64,000 nucleotides of DNA from Roseibium sp. (GCA_017643925.1 JAEPML010000001.1:574378-638377); one strand, 5' to 3'; positions 1 to 9,664 are shown, counted from the stretch's first letter. Program-made: numbers and translations. The notes: generated by a model from the sequence alone, not told the origin.

Positions 1-450
1 GACACCAGCGTCGGAAACGCGCCCGCAGAAATAGAAATCATCCGTTGCCGGATCTCCAATCGGCCACTTGCAGGTACGCTCGGTCAGCGTCAGGATGGTG
101 GCGCGCTGGGAAATCGGAACAACCAGCTCGGCAATGGGCTCAACCTGTGGCTCGGCTTCGATCACCGGAGCGGGCGAAATGTCAGCCTTCAGGGCTGTCG
201 CGCCGATTGTCTGCGGCTGAGGCGTCGGCTTCTTGGGAGCCGGGCTGCTCGTCGGGGTGTTTGCACGCGGACGGCGGGGTTTGGCGCTGGTCGATGTCGA
301 CTTCGCGCGACCCGAGAGACCGAGGCGGTGAACCTTGCCAATGACTGCATTCCGGGTAACACCACCCAGTTCTCCGGCAATCTGGCTCGCGCTCAAGCCT
401 TCACCCCAAAGCTTTTTGAGAAGCTCAACCCGTTCGTTCGTCCAACTCAT
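1..450 (-). CDS. gcrA: GcrA cell cycle regulator, C-terminus cut by window edge
   Basis: GcrA is an alphaproteobacterial transcription factor that works with sigma-70 at CcrM-methylated promoters and drives S-phase genes (family knowledge). The protein starts MSWTNERVELLKKLW at 450 and continues with GLSASQIAGELGG and TRNAVIGKVHRLGL, the conserved N-terminal DNA-binding helices. A Pro/Ala/Lys-rich linker follows (about residues 48-105). The conserved C-terminal sigma-binding part begins CKWPIGDP and FYFCGR, and the frame stays open to base 1, so only the last few tens of residues should be missing. It is transcribed away from argD. I could not find GANTC methylation sites in the 427 bases upstream. 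Identification is secure. Confidence 0.93.
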   Translation of the reverse strand, partial: MSWTNERVELLKKLWGEGLSASQIAGELGGVTRNAVIGKVHRLGLSGRAKSTSTSAKPRRPRANTPTSSPAPKKPTPQPQTIGATALKADISPAPVIEAEPQVEPIAELVVPISQRATILTLTERTCKWPIGDPATDDFYFCGRVSDAGV

Positions 451-716
451 TGCCGCACCTTCAAGTTTTGACCGTTTCCCGGTCCTTGATCCCGTTTAAG
501 CCTGCCTACCGAGCTTGCTATGGCATATTTAGTGGTTCAATCTAACCTGCCATACGAGATGTCGTGTTTGATTATCAATAGGTTACAATAACGTTAATTT
601 GGGAGGCAACCATTGGGCCCAAACCAGTTGGGGATGAAGTGACTTTTCCCCAAATAGTACAATTGGCTTCGGGATTTCGGAATTTCCTCCTTTACGTAAG
701 GCTGGTGCCATTTCCA

Positions 717-747
717 TTGACAGGCGACGGTGCCGACGGTGTATAAG
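717..747 (+). promoter_or_regulatory. Candidate sigma-70-type promoter for argD operon
   Basis: TTGACA at 717-722 matches the -35 consensus exactly. TATAAG at 742-747 is a good -10, but the spacer is 19 bases, longer than the usual 17. The predicted start near 754 lies just before the hairpin at 760-780, giving a leader of about 120 bases ahead of argD. Confidence 0.4.
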
Positions 748-759
748 AAAGCCGCGACG

Positions 760-780
760 TGCCGCCTCTTCGGGGCGGCA
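760..780 (+). repeat. GC-rich hairpin in the argD leader
   Basis: TGCCGCC and GGCGGCA form a 7-base-pair stem around a short loop containing UUCG. A TTTTT run begins at 788, eight bases after the stem. That gap is larger than in a canonical intrinsic terminator, so this may be a leader structure or a weak attenuator rather than a true terminator. Confidence 0.4.
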
Positions 781-877
781 TGTTGCGTTTTTGCCTGTCT
801 GCTCCACGACGGAGAGACGCCCCGTCGCGAAAGGTCTTCGTTTGCGGGGAAGGCGCTCTAAGAGAAAGAAAGAGGTT

Positions 878-2077
878 ATGTCCGCGACTGCACTATTCGG
901 AAACTACGCAAGATCGAAACTCGCATTCGATCACGGGGAAGGTGTCTGGCTTGTTACGAAAGACGGCCGACGATTTCTCGATTGCGGTTCCGGCATTGCA
1001 GTGAACTCCGTCGGACACAGCCATCCGCATCTCGTTGCCGCATTGCAGGAACAGGCTGGCAAGCTCTGGCACGTTTCAAACCTGCACCAGTCTCCGGATG
1101 GTGAAAGGCTCGCTCAGCGTCTTGCCGAGGCAACGTTCGCCGACAAGGTCCTGTTTGTGAACTCCGGCGCCGAGGCGATGGAAGCCGCTATCAAGTGCGC
1201 GCGTCGCTACCACTACGACCGGGGCGACAAGGACCGGTTTCACATTGTGACCTTTGAAGGTGCGTTTCACGGCAGAACGCTCGGGACGATTGCGGCTGGC
1301 GGCCAGGAGAAGTATCTCGAAGGCTTCGGACCCAAGGCCCCCGGCTTCGACCAGGTGCCCACGGGTGACCTGGACGCATTGAAGGCTGTCATCGGTCCGC
1401 ACACCGCTGCGCTTGCCATCGAACCGATCCAGGGTGAGGGCGGCATTCGGGAAATCCAGACGGACTTCCTGAAGGCGCTGCGCAAATTGTGCGATGAGAA
1501 TGGCATTCTGCTGATCTTCGACGAGATCCAGACCGGTGTTGGCAGGACAGGCAAGCTGTTCGCCTATCAATGGTCCGGCGTCGAACCCGATATCATGGCC
1601 GTGGCCAAAGGGATCGGTGGCGGTTTCCCGATGGGAGCATGCCTTGCGACCGCTGAAACCGCCTCGGCTCTTGTTCCCGGAACACATGGCACGACATTTG
1701 GTGGCAATCCGTTGGCAATGGCCGTGGGCAATGCCGTTCTCGATGTGGTTCTGTCAGATGGTTTCATGGAAGAGGTCCAGAGGAAGGGCCTGAACCTGAA
1801 GCAGAAGCTCGCCGGGCTGGTGGACAGCCATCCGAAGGTTTTCGAACAAGTGCGCGGCAACGGCATGATGCTGGGTCTCAAATGCGTCGTGCCGGCTGGT
1901 GACTATGTTGCAGCTGCCTATGACGCCGGATTGCTGGCAGTGCCGGCGGGCGACAACGTCGTGCGCATCATGCCGCCTCTCACAATGACCGAAGATGAAA
2001 TTGCGGTTGCCGTTGAGCGCCTTGAACAGGCTGCCGGTGCAATCGAGGAAAAATTGGTGGAAGGAGCGGCCGAATGA
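878..2077 (+). CDS. argD: Acetylornithine aminotransferase (class III PLP enzyme)
   Basis: ArgD transfers an amino group from glutamate to N-acetylglutamate semialdehyde, giving N-acetylornithine in arginine synthesis. It may also serve succinyl-diaminopimelate transamination. The 399-residue product has [15 protein letters not shown], the [12 protein letters not shown] motif with the PLP-pairing Asp, and [14 protein letters not shown] with the Schiff-base lysine at about residue 244. The start at 878 ([14 protein letters not shown]) matches the usual N-terminus of rhizobial ArgD and follows a purine-rich AAGAAAGAGG. The earlier in-frame ATG at 791 adds 29 atypical residues. The stop overlaps the argF start (ATGA at 2074-2077), so the two genes are translationally coupled. 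Function is secure. Confidence 0.95.
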   Translation: MSATALFGNYARSKLAFDHGEGVWLVTKDGRRFLDCGSGIAVNSVGHSHPHLVAALQEQAGKLWHVSNLHQSPDGERLAQRLAEATFADKVLFVNSGAEAMEAAIKCARRYHYDRGDKDRFHIVTFEGAFHGRTLGTIAAGGQEKYLEGFGPKAPGFDQVPTGDLDALKAVIGPHTAALAIEPIQGEGGIREIQTDFLKALRKLCDENGILLIFDEIQTGVGRTGKLFAYQWSGVEPDIMAVAKGIGGGFPMGACLATAETASALVPGTHGTTFGGNPLAMAVGNAVLDVVLSDGFMEEVQRKGLNLKQKLAGLVDSHPKVFEQVRGNGMMLGLKCVVPAGDYVAAAYDAGLLAVPAGDNVVRIMPPLTMTEDEIAVAVERLEQAAGAIEEKLVEGAAE

Positions 2078-3003
2078 CCGCCAACGGAACCTACAGGAAC
2101 TTTCTCGATCTGACGGAATTCGAAGGCGAGGAACTGCGCGACATCCTGGAAACAGGCAAGAAGATCAAGGCCAGCCGCAATGGTGTCCGCCGCGGTGAAG
2201 GCCCGCTGGCAGGCAAGGTTCTGGCGATGATCTTCGAACAGCCGTCCACCCGTACCCGCATTTCCTTCGACGTTGGCATGCGTGAACTCGGTGGTGAAAC
2301 ACTGATGTTGACCGGCGCCGAAATGCAACTGGGCCGCGGCGAAACCATTGCCGACACCGCGCGGGTTCTCTCGCGCTTTGTCGATGCCATCATGATCCGC
2401 ATTCTTAGCCATAGCGATCTCAAGGAACTGGCCGAAAACGCGACTGTTCCCGTCATCAACGGCCTGACCAAACTGTCTCATCCGTGCCAGATCATGGCAG
2501 ACCTGATGACGTTTGAAGAGCATCGCGGTTCCGTCTCGGGCAAGAGCATTGCCTGGACTGGCGACAACAACAACGTCCTGGCCTCCTGGGTGCATGCCGC
2601 GCCGCGTTTTGACTTCGAAATGCGCATTGCAACACCGTCCGAACTGGCCCCGCCACAGGAACTTATTGATGCTGCGCGCGCCAAGGGTGGTTCCATTATG
2701 GTCACGACAGACCCATATGAGGCGGTCAAGGGGACCGACTGTGTCGTCACAGACTGCTGGGTTTCTATGGGAGACGACGATGAGGAAACGCGTCACAATC
2801 TCCTGAGTGCCTACCAGGTGAACGAGCGACTGATGGCGGAAGCGAACAAGGATGCCTTGTTCATGCACTGTCTCCCGGCGCATCGGGGTGAGGAAGTCAC
2901 CTCGGAAGTCATGGACGGTCCCAATTCTGTTGTGTTTGACGAAGCCGAGAACCGGCTCCATGCCCAGAAAGGCATTCTGGCCTGGTGTTTCGGCGCAGCT
3001 TGA
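2074..3003 (+). CDS. argF: Ornithine carbamoyltransferase
   Basis: This cytosolic enzyme condenses ornithine and carbamoyl phosphate to citrulline, the sixth step of arginine synthesis. The 309-residue length is normal. The carbamoyl-phosphate loop STRTR is at residues 58-62. The HPCQ motif follows in the middle region, and the SMG loop that closes over ornithine is present (VSMGDDDEE). The catalytic HCLPAHRG motif has its cysteine at residue 266. It overlaps argD by four bases and is followed by hslO after 12 bases, so argD-argF-hslO is one operon, an arrangement common in Hyphomicrobiales. Nothing looks damaged. Confidence 0.96.
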   Translation: MTANGTYRNFLDLTEFEGEELRDILETGKKIKASRNGVRRGEGPLAGKVLAMIFEQPSTRTRISFDVGMRELGGETLMLTGAEMQLGRGETIADTARVLSRFVDAIMIRILSHSDLKELAENATVPVINGLTKLSHPCQIMADLMTFEEHRGSVSGKSIAWTGDNNNVLASWVHAAPRFDFEMRIATPSELAPPQELIDAARAKGGSIMVTTDPYEAVKGTDCVVTDCWVSMGDDDEETRHNLLSAYQVNERLMAEANKDALFMHCLPAHRGEEVTSEVMDGPNSVVFDEAENRLHAQKGILAWCFGAA

Positions 3004-3015
3004 GGCGAAGCCAAC

Positions 3016-3990
3016 GTGGCATTGAATCTCGATGAACTGGGCATTACGCCCGCAGGGCTGGACGCTGTCCGGCCCTTTGCCGTGGAGGGCCTGGACGTGC
3101 GCGGCCGTGCGGTCGCGCTTGGGCCTGTCCTTGAACAAATCCTTGGACGGCATGACTACCCGGAGCCGGTATCCCGGCTGGTGGCTGAAGCGACTGTTCT
3201 GACGAGCCTTCTTGGTACGTCGCTGAAATTCGACGGTCGTTTCACCTTGCAGACACAGACCGAAGGTCCGGTCTCCATGGTCGTGGTTGACTTCGCGTCC
3301 CCGGACGCGATCCGGGCCTGCGCGACGTTTGATCCAGACCGCGTTGACGCGTTGATCCGGGCGGGCAAGGCAACCCCCGAGGCGCTTCTTGGGCATGGCC
3401 ACCTGGCCATGACCATCGACCAGGGCAAGCACATGCAGCGCTACCAGGGTCTGGTTGAACTCGATGGTATTTCGCTGGAAGAAGTGGCTCGCCGCTACTT
3501 CGAAAGGTCGGAACAGATCCCGACCGAAGTGCGCCTGGGTGTCGGTGAGCTGTTCACGCGTCAGGAAGGAGAAGCACCGTCCCGCTCCTGGACGGCCGGT
3601 GGCATTCTGATCCAGTTTCTGCCGGAAGCACCGGAACGCCTGGTCCAGGCCGACATCGACCCCGGTGACGCACCGGAGGGCACCGTCCCGCATGAGATCG
3701 AGGAAGATGATGCCTGGGTCGAAGCCAAGGTGCTGGTCGACACCGTCAAGGATGTCGAGCTGACGGATCCTGAAATCAGTGTCGAGATGTTGCTGTTCAG
3801 GCTGTTTCACGAGCGTGGCGTACGCCTGTTCGAACCCCAGCCGATTGCCGACAAATGCCGGTGCTCGCGCGAGAAAATCGAAAACGTCCTGGCGAATTTC
3901 AGTGAAGAGGAAGTCCGCCAGGTGACCGTTGATGGCAAGATCGTTGTGACCTGTGAATTCTGCAGCGCAAAGTACGAATTCGGCAACTGA
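3016..3990 (+). CDS. hslO: Redox-regulated holdase chaperone Hsp33
   Basis: Hsp33 is a cytosolic holdase switched on when oxidation releases zinc from its C-terminal cysteines. The 324-residue product has the N-terminal substrate-binding fold, with motifs such as GLVELDGISLEEVARRYFERSEQ. All four zinc ligands are visible: Cys281 and Cys283 (CRC) and Cys313 and Cys316 (CEFC). The start is a GTG (MALNLDELGITP) 12 bases after argF, preceded by GAGGCGAAG. Linkage to arginine genes is typical in alphaproteobacteria and probably reflects operon history more than pathway. The 178 bases after it contain a strong hairpin, listed separately. Confidence 0.95.
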   Translation: MALNLDELGITPAGLDAVRPFAVEGLDVRGRAVALGPVLEQILGRHDYPEPVSRLVAEATVLTSLLGTSLKFDGRFTLQTQTEGPVSMVVVDFASPDAIRACATFDPDRVDALIRAGKATPEALLGHGHLAMTIDQGKHMQRYQGLVELDGISLEEVARRYFERSEQIPTEVRLGVGELFTRQEGEAPSRSWTAGGILIQFLPEAPERLVQADIDPGDAPEGTVPHEIEEDDAWVEAKVLVDTVKDVELTDPEISVEMLLFRLFHERGVRLFEPQPIADKCRCSREKIENVLANFSEEEVRQVTVDGKIVVTCEFCSAKYEFGN

Positions 3991-4092
3991 TCCCGGTACG
4001 GGGTTTCCGCGTACAACGAGAGCGGGGTTACACTCTGTTACAATAAACGGCGTGCCAACCTGCAAAGTCAGTATTATGTGACATTGGCGCAG

Positions 4093-4122
4093 GTCCTGCA
4101 GGAATCCTCCTTCCTGCGGGAC
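4093..4122 (+). repeat. 12-bp-stem inverted repeat after hslO
   Basis: GTCCTGCAGGAA (4093-4104) and TTCCTGCGGGAC (4111-4122) pair over 12 positions around a six-base loop. The single DNA mismatch becomes a G-U wobble in RNA. No T-run follows, so it is not a standard intrinsic terminator. It may stabilise the 3' end of the hslO transcript or be a protein-binding dyad in front of the efflux operon. Confidence 0.45.
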
Positions 4123-4168
4123 CAAACACGCGTTCAAGCACCATAGAAGGGCCGTTGGTGAGCTGAGA

Positions 4169-5584
4169 ATGTTGCAGTCAGTCGATACAGAAACCGGCAA
4201 CCAGCCTGTCAGAGAATTTCTTCCCCCCGATGCGGCGACGCAGCACGGGGCGTTCTGGCGGGTAAAAATTGTTTTGAAGGCCCTTTTCCAGACGTTGCTC
4301 GCTCTCGCGATCATTGTCGCCGCCGTGATGGGGCTCAACCGTTTGGTGGCGACCAAACCCGACGTCCCCAAAAGACCTGTTCAGGAAAAGAGCTACGCGG
4401 TTGAAACCGTGGCACTTGCACTTGGCGACCATGCGCCGGCCATCAACGTGTTCGGCGAAACCGCCGCAGGCCGGGAAGTTGATCTCCGGGCTCTGGTCGG
4501 TGGTGAGGTGATGGAAATCCATCCGAACCTGAAAGCGGGCGGCCAGGTCGCGCAGGGCGACGTTCTGGTCGCCATTGATCGCTTTGATTACGACGGTGCC
4601 GTTACCGAGGCTCAGGCCAATCTCGCGGAAGCAAAGGCAGCTCTTGTCGAGAGCACCGGCCGGGTGCGGCTTGAAACGGCCAATCTCGTGCGGGCCCAGG
4701 AACAGCTTGAATTTGCCGAGCGGGACCTGCGGCGTGCAGAAGAGCTGCTGGGCAAGGGGGCCGTCACCGAGCGGACCGTTGATGACCGCAAACTGCTTGT
4801 CTCACAGCGTCAGCAGGCGCTGGAAAGGACACAGAACACATTGTCGCTTGAAGAGGCCAAGGTGGTTCAGCAAACCGCGACGATCGAACGGCAGGAATGG
4901 CGTTTGCAGAACGCACAGCGCCAGCTGGACAATACGATCCTGAGAGCACCGTTTGATGCAATCGTGCGCTCGGAAGCCGCTGAACTCGGCCGTCTGGTGA
5001 GCGTCAATGACGCCATTGTTTCCCTCTACAGCAGCGACGAGTTTGAAGTCCGTTTCACGCTTTCAGACAATCAATATGGCCGCCTGCTTGCCGAAAGCGG
5101 CACGGTGGTTGGTCGCCCCGTCGAGGTGACCTGGTTCCTGGGCAACAAGCCGGTGACCTATCCGGCCGTGGTCAGCCGCATCGGTGCAGATGTTGCCAGC
5201 ACGCGCGGCGGTGTTGACCTGATCGCCACAATTGACAGCGCTGATGCGACCGTGTCGCTTCGGCCGGGCGCCTTTGTCGAAGTGTCCCTGTCCGATCAGG
5301 TTTATCATGACAGCTTCAAGGTGCCGGAGACTGCCTATTACGGCGAGGGCACGGTCTATGTCGTCAAGGACGGCCGACTTGAACAGCGCGCGGTCACCGC
5401 TCTGGCGATCGACGATGGCAGCATTCTGGTGACCGGGGACCTCAACCCGGGCGAAACCCTGTTGACCACCCGGGTACCCGAGGCGGGCACAGGCCTCCTT
5501 GTCAGGGACGTCAACCAGGCGGCGGGCCCCGGTGAAACCGAAATGCCGTCAACGGATAATCACAGCGCAGACGCTGGCCGGTAA
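4169..5584 (+). CDS. RND efflux periplasmic adaptor (membrane fusion protein)
   Basis: This is a HlyD/AcrA-type membrane fusion protein that should link the RND pump encoded next to an outer membrane channel. The 471-residue protein has a cytoplasmic N-terminus of about 32 residues and one membrane anchor at about 33-57 (FQTLLALAIIVAAVMGL). A split lipoyl domain follows (GEVMEIHPNLKAGGQVAQGDVL and APFDAIV), flanking a long alpha-helical hairpin at about 140-250 (many Glu, Ala, Gln and Arg; LAEAKAALVE, RDLRRAEELL). Beta-barrel and membrane-proximal domains come after it. It is anchored by a transmembrane helix rather than lipidated. The stop lies 15 bases before the pump gene. Substrate cannot be told from sequence, and no outer membrane factor gene is nearby. 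Confidence 0.88.
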   Translation: MLQSVDTETGNQPVREFLPPDAATQHGAFWRVKIVLKALFQTLLALAIIVAAVMGLNRLVATKPDVPKRPVQEKSYAVETVALALGDHAPAINVFGETAAGREVDLRALVGGEVMEIHPNLKAGGQVAQGDVLVAIDRFDYDGAVTEAQANLAEAKAALVESTGRVRLETANLVRAQEQLEFAERDLRRAEELLGKGAVTERTVDDRKLLVSQRQQALERTQNTLSLEEAKVVQQTATIERQEWRLQNAQRQLDNTILRAPFDAIVRSEAAELGRLVSVNDAIVSLYSSDEFEVRFTLSDNQYGRLLAESGTVVGRPVEVTWFLGNKPVTYPAVVSRIGADVASTRGGVDLIATIDSADATVSLRPGAFVEVSLSDQVYHDSFKVPETAYYGEGTVYVVKDGRLEQRAVTALAIDDGSILVTGDLNPGETLLTTRVPEAGTGLLVRDVNQAAGPGETEMPSTDNHSADAGR

Positions 5585-5599
5585 GGGGAGCGTCAGGCG

Positions 5600-8500
5600 A
5601 TGAAAGAAAAATCACGCGGTCTCCTGGAGCTGATTGTCCGCCATCACAACTTGGCCAACCTGATCATGGCCGTGATGGTCCTTTTCGGTGCCTACGGCCT
5701 GGCCAAGCTCAACACGCAGTTTTTTCCTACGGTCAAGATCGACTTCATTGTCGTTTCCATCGACTGGCCGGGCGCAAGCGCGGAGGATGTGACTTCCAAC
5801 ATTCTGGAAGTGATTGAACCCGAGCTGAGGTTTCTGGACGGGCTCGATGAAATTATCGCTTACGGTCGAGAGGGCAACGCGTCGGTGCGCATGGAGTTCG
5901 TCGAAGGTACGGACATGCAGACAGCCTTTTCCGATGTGGAACAGGCCTTGTCCGGCGTCACGACGCTTCCCGTTGATTCCGAAACACCGGTCATAACCGC
6001 ACCCACCTTCACCGATGGCGTGGCAACCCTTGCCCTGCGTGGACCCTTTTCGGAGCAGGCCCTGAAGGTCTTTGCCCGCCAGATCCGGGATGATCTGCTG
6101 GGGCGCGGGATCGACAAGGTCGACCTCTTCGGATACCGGTCGCCGGAATATCTCGTCGAAATACCGGAGCGCGAATTGCGCCGGCTTGATCTGACAATAT
6201 CGGACGTGGCCGGTCAGATTGCCGGCAACACCATCGACCTTCCCGCTGGCAGTCTCGATGGCGCCGTCGAGCGTCAGATCCGGGCATTGTCTGAGGAGAG
6301 GTCACCAGAAGCCGTCGCTCGTGTCGAAGTCATGTCACTGGCCTCTGGTGAAAAAACGCGTGTCGAGGATATCGGCACAGTGTCCCGCGACTTCAGCAGC
6401 AACGAGAACCAGGGATTTTCAAAAGGGTCCCGCGCGATTGAATTGCAGATCCTGCGAACCGAAAACACAGACACGCTCAAGGCCGCACAGATTGTCGACG
6501 ACTATCTTGAAGAGATAACGGCGGAGCTGCCCAAGACGCTCGAAATCCTGAAATATGATGTCCGCGCGGACGCGGTCAAAAGCAGGATCTCGCTGCTTGT
6601 CAAGAACGGCTTGTCGGGACTGGTGCTTGTCGTTGCCATCCTGTTTCTTTTTCTAAATGCCAGGATCGCCTTCTGGGTTGCCGCGGGCATACCCGTCGCG
6701 ATGATGGCAACCCTTGGCATCATGTGGACGATGGGTCAAAGCGTCAACATGATCACCATGTTCGCGCTGATCATGATGCTCGGCGTGATCGTTGACGATG
6801 CGATTGTGGTTGGTGAACACACCGCGACGCGACGAAGCATGGGCGACGAAGCGGACGAGGCGGCAATCAATGGCGCGGCCACCATGGTTGCCCCGATTTT
6901 CGCCGCAAGCTTCACCACGATTGCCGCGTTCCTGCCGATCCTTTTGGTGAGCGGCGTGCTTGGGCAGATCATGGGCGCATTGCCGATCGTTGTTGTGTCG
7001 GTCGTGATTGCCTCGCTGATCGAGTGTTTTCTGGTGCTGCCCGGTCACCTGTCCCATTCCCTGGGTGGACGTCCGGGTTGGAACTGGTGGCGCGTGGCCA
7101 TCCTGGCCGGCGCGCCGGCGTTTTTCCTGACCGGTCTCGTATCCCAGCCCGATCTTGCTGTTCCGCCTTTCCTTGATCCGATTGACGACCCTCTGCGGAG
7201 CCTGAAGGAAACCATCGGGGCGTTTCCGTTCCAGTTGATCGTGATTGGCGCCTGTTTCCTGCTGGCGCTGATGGTTGAGACTCTTCTGGCAGTGTTGCGC
7301 CGGTCCAGGCGGGCCAGCGCGAACAAAGATCATCCGGGCTGGTTCAGGCATGGCTTTGATACGGGCTTCAACTGGGTGAGGGACAGACCATTCAGGGGGT
7401 TTGTCTCGGCAGCAGTCAACTGGCGCTATGTGACCTTCGCTGTTGCGGTTGCCTGCATGATCCTCGCGGTCGGCCTTGTTCGCGGCGGACGAGTCGGTTT
7501 CACCTTCTTTCCGTCCCCGGAATCTGAAAACCTCACGGCGTCCATTTTCTTCAACGCGGGCATTCCGGAAGAAGAAGCTATTGCTGGCATCTATCGGATC
7601 GAACAGGCGCTGCGCGATGCAGAGGCAGAGCTGACCGAGGGAACAGATCAGCAGCTCGTTGTGGCCACCTATGCCACCCTTGGAAAAGCGGGAAACAATC
7701 GCGGTGACAACATTGCGAACATAACAGTCCAGCTCAGCCTGTCTGAAGAGCGGAGCGTCAGAACGCCCGAGATCGTGCGGGCCTGGCGGAATGCCGTTCC
7801 GGACATTCCCGGCACATCCCGAATTGCAATTGCAGAGCGCAGGGGCGGGCCTCCGGGCCGGGACCTGGATATCCGCCTTTCGGGCGCGTCGCTTCAGGAC
7901 CTCAAAGGGGCGGCGCAGGAGCTGCAACAGGAGTTGTCGGGTTTTCCGGGCACCAGCGCCGTCGAGGACGACTTGCCCTATGGCAAACCGGAATTGCTTG
8001 TCGAACTGACACCGCGCGGGCGGGCTCTGGGCTTCACGGTTGAAAGCGCCGCGCGGCAGATCCGAAATGCCTTTGAAGGCACGATTGCGCGGCGCTTCGC
8101 GGAAGGTGACGACGAAGTCGCCGTTCGGGTGCAACAGACGTTTGAAAAGGATGGCACGGCTGCCTTGCGGCAGCTTTCCTTGCGAACACCGGCAGGTAAT
8201 TTCGTTCCGCTGACCGAGGTCGTCGATCTGACCGACGCACAGGGCTTTTCGGTCATCTTGCGCAGGGACGGCAAGACCCAGGTGTCCGTCGTTGCGGACG
8301 TCGACAGCACCGTAACGTCCAACAACGAGATCATCGCGGAGCTTCGCAAGGAGTTCCTGCCCGACCTGTCACAACGCTACGGGATCGACTATGCCTTCGG
8401 CGGACGGGCCGAGGAACAATCCAATGCCTTCTCCGATCTCCTGACCGGTGTCATGATGGCGGTTGCCGCCATCTACATCATCCTGGCAGGCATCTTTGGA

Positions 8501-8992
8501 AGCTATTCGCGACCGATCGTGGTGATGTCTATCATCCCCTTCGGAATCGTCGGGGCCATCGTCGGCCACTACCTGATGGGTTTCAATCTGACCATCCTGA
8601 GCATGATCGGACTTCTCGGGCTGGCGGGGATCCTGGTCAACAACTCGATCATCCTGGTGGCGCGGTTCGAAGAACGCAGAGCCTGCGGTGAAGATCTCAA
8701 CTCGGCGGCGATCAGCTCCAGCTGCGATCGCTTGCGAGCGGTGCTTTTGACCTCGATGACCACGATCGGCGGATTGCTGCCGTTGATGTTCGAGACCAGC
8801 TTGCAGGCGCAGTTTCTGCTGCCGATGGCAATCACCATCGTGTTCGGTCTGGCGACCGCAACGGCGCTGGTCCTCGTGCTGGTACCGGCATTGATCAAGA
8901 TCGGCGACGACATTGCCAGCCTTGTTCAAATACGCAAGAAACGCGACCTCGCCATTTCCAGCGACGCGCGCGGCATCACCCCGGCGGAGTAA
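5600..8992 (+). CDS. RND-family efflux permease with an extra membrane insert
   Basis: This is an inner-membrane proton-driven efflux pump of the AcrB/HAE-1 superfamily. The 1130-residue protein has TM1 near residues 18-36 and a first periplasmic loop beginning TQFFPTVKIDFIVVSIDWPGAS. The TM4 proton-relay pair Asp399-Asp400 lies in GVIVDDAIVVGEHT. The second half has the usual periplasmic loop and GIFGSYSRPIVVMSIIPFGIVGA. At about 1130 residues it is longer than the usual 1020-1050. The surplus is a segment at about residues 490-580 between the two halves, with two extra hydrophobic stretches (about 497-515 and 541-565). The gene follows its adaptor by 15 bases. Substrate is unknown. Confidence 0.9.
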   Translation: MKEKSRGLLELIVRHHNLANLIMAVMVLFGAYGLAKLNTQFFPTVKIDFIVVSIDWPGASAEDVTSNILEVIEPELRFLDGLDEIIAYGREGNASVRMEFVEGTDMQTAFSDVEQALSGVTTLPVDSETPVITAPTFTDGVATLALRGPFSEQALKVFARQIRDDLLGRGIDKVDLFGYRSPEYLVEIPERELRRLDLTISDVAGQIAGNTIDLPAGSLDGAVERQIRALSEERSPEAVARVEVMSLASGEKTRVEDIGTVSRDFSSNENQGFSKGSRAIELQILRTENTDTLKAAQIVDDYLEEITAELPKTLEILKYDVRADAVKSRISLLVKNGLSGLVLVVAILFLFLNARIAFWVAAGIPVAMMATLGIMWTMGQSVNMITMFALIMMLGVIVDDAIVVGEHTATRRSMGDEADEAAINGAATMVAPIFAASFTTIAAFLPILLVSGVLGQIMGALPIVVVSVVIASLIECFLVLPGHLSHSLGGRPGWNWWRVAILAGAPAFFLTGLVSQPDLAVPPFLDPIDDPLRSLKETIGAFPFQLIVIGACFLLALMVETLLAVLRRSRRASANKDHPGWFRHGFDTGFNWVRDRPFRGFVSAAVNWRYVTFAVAVACMILAVGLVRGGRVGFTFFPSPESENLTASIFFNAGIPEEEAIAGIYRIEQALRDAEAELTEGTDQQLVVATYATLGKAGNNRGDNIANITVQLSLSEERSVRTPEIVRAWRNAVPDIPGTSRIAIAERRGGPPGRDLDIRLSGASLQDLKGAAQELQQELSGFPGTSAVEDDLPYGKPELLVELTPRGRALGFTVESAARQIRNAFEGTIARRFAEGDDEVAVRVQQTFEKDGTAALRQLSLRTPAGNFVPLTEVVDLTDAQGFSVILRRDGKTQVSVVADVDSTVTSNNEIIAELRKEFLPDLSQRYGIDYAFGGRAEEQSNAFSDLLTGVMMAVAAIYIILAGIFGSYSRPIVVMSIIPFGIVGAIVGHYLMGFNLTILSMIGLLGLAGILVNNSIILVARFEERRACGEDLNSAAISSSCDRLRAVLLTSMTTIGGLLPLMFETSLQAQFLLPMAITIVFGLATATALVLVLVPALIKIGDDIASLVQIRKKRDLAISSDARGITPAE

Positions 8993-9022
8993 TCGCCCGA
9001 GAGATCCGTCGCCGTAGGCGTA

Positions 9023-9664
9023 TCAGAGCGTGCTGGCAAAAGACGCAACAGCCTTGGCGGCCATCTGAATGTTGCCGTCCAGTGTCGCCGGTGACTTGCC
9101 GCGAGGTCCAAAGTCGTGGTTGCCGTCTTCCAGGTACGTAAGCGACACATGTGCGGGCAACGAGATGTCATCGATTTCGGGTTTTGTGCCGAAAGGATCG
9201 CGATCTCCCTGCAGGATCAAGACCGGCCGTTTTGCTTCTTCCAGAGGTGAAAGGCGCCAGTCCGCATCGGGTTTACCGGTCGGGTGAAACGGGTAGCCGA
9301 AGCAGCAGATGCCTTTCACGCGGCCAGGCAGCGATCCGCCACCGCCAAGCATGGCGGCAACCCGTCCGCCCATCGATTTGCCGCCAAGCAGAAGCGGTCC
9401 CTCGCATTCGCTCATCACGGCCTGCAGCGCGGTCTGGAACTCGCCGATAAGCTTGTCCGCGCGGGGAGGCGGGCGTTTTGACCCGCCGGTTCGCCGCTGC
9501 GCCATATAGGCAAATTCGAAGCGGGCCACCGAGATGCCTGCCAGACAGAGTGAGCCGGCGAGTTTTTCCATGAAGGTGGAATCCATCGGAGCGCCGGCAC
9601 CATGGGCCAGAAGCAAGGTTGCGTGCGTTTCGGCTTCAGGCCGGTTCCAGAGAAAGGAATTCAT
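9023..9664 (-). CDS. Alpha/beta hydrolase, KANL3/Tex30-like small hydrolase
   Basis: This is a small cytosolic alpha/beta hydrolase of the group with the signature LLLAHGAGAPMDS (residues 17-29). The nucleophile elbow is GGKSMGG with Ser97. The acid is in LQGDRDPFG (Asp156) and the catalytic His is in GNHDF (His183), so the triad is complete in 213 residues. I chose the start at 9664 (MNSFLWNRPEAE) because the protein then has the normal short N-terminus. The frame is open to 9748, but the extra residues look unrelated. No strong ribosome-binding site marks either start. The substrate is unknown. It is transcribed divergently from the next gene. Confidence 0.8.
   Translation of the reverse strand: MNSFLWNRPEAETHATLLLAHGAGAPMDSTFMEKLAGSLCLAGISVARFEFAYMAQRRTGGSKRPPPRADKLIGEFQTALQAVMSECEGPLLLGGKSMGGRVAAMLGGGGSLPGRVKGICCFGYPFHPTGKPDADWRLSPLEEAKRPVLILQGDRDPFGTKPEIDDISLPAHVSLTYLEDGNHDFGPRGKSPATLDGNIQMAAKAVASFASTL

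Larger units (their letters stand above)
451..877. other. Divergent intergenic region gcrA / argD
   Basis: This 427-base gap separates two divergently transcribed genes. It holds a candidate promoter and a GC-rich hairpin on the argD side, listed separately. The part nearest gcrA (about 451-620) is AT-richer and should contain the gcrA promoter, but I see no convincing -35/-10 pair there. An upstream reading-frame extension of argD from 791 exists, but it gives a low-complexity Arg-rich N-terminus with no family match and is better read as leader. Confidence 0.6.

Noticed and set aside
1918..4371. Minus-strand open frame of 817 codons opposite argF, hslO and the adaptor gene
   Set aside because: It lies opposite three clearly real genes, has low-complexity His/Arg/Gln-rich translation and no family motif. 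It is an antisense frame of high-GC coding DNA.
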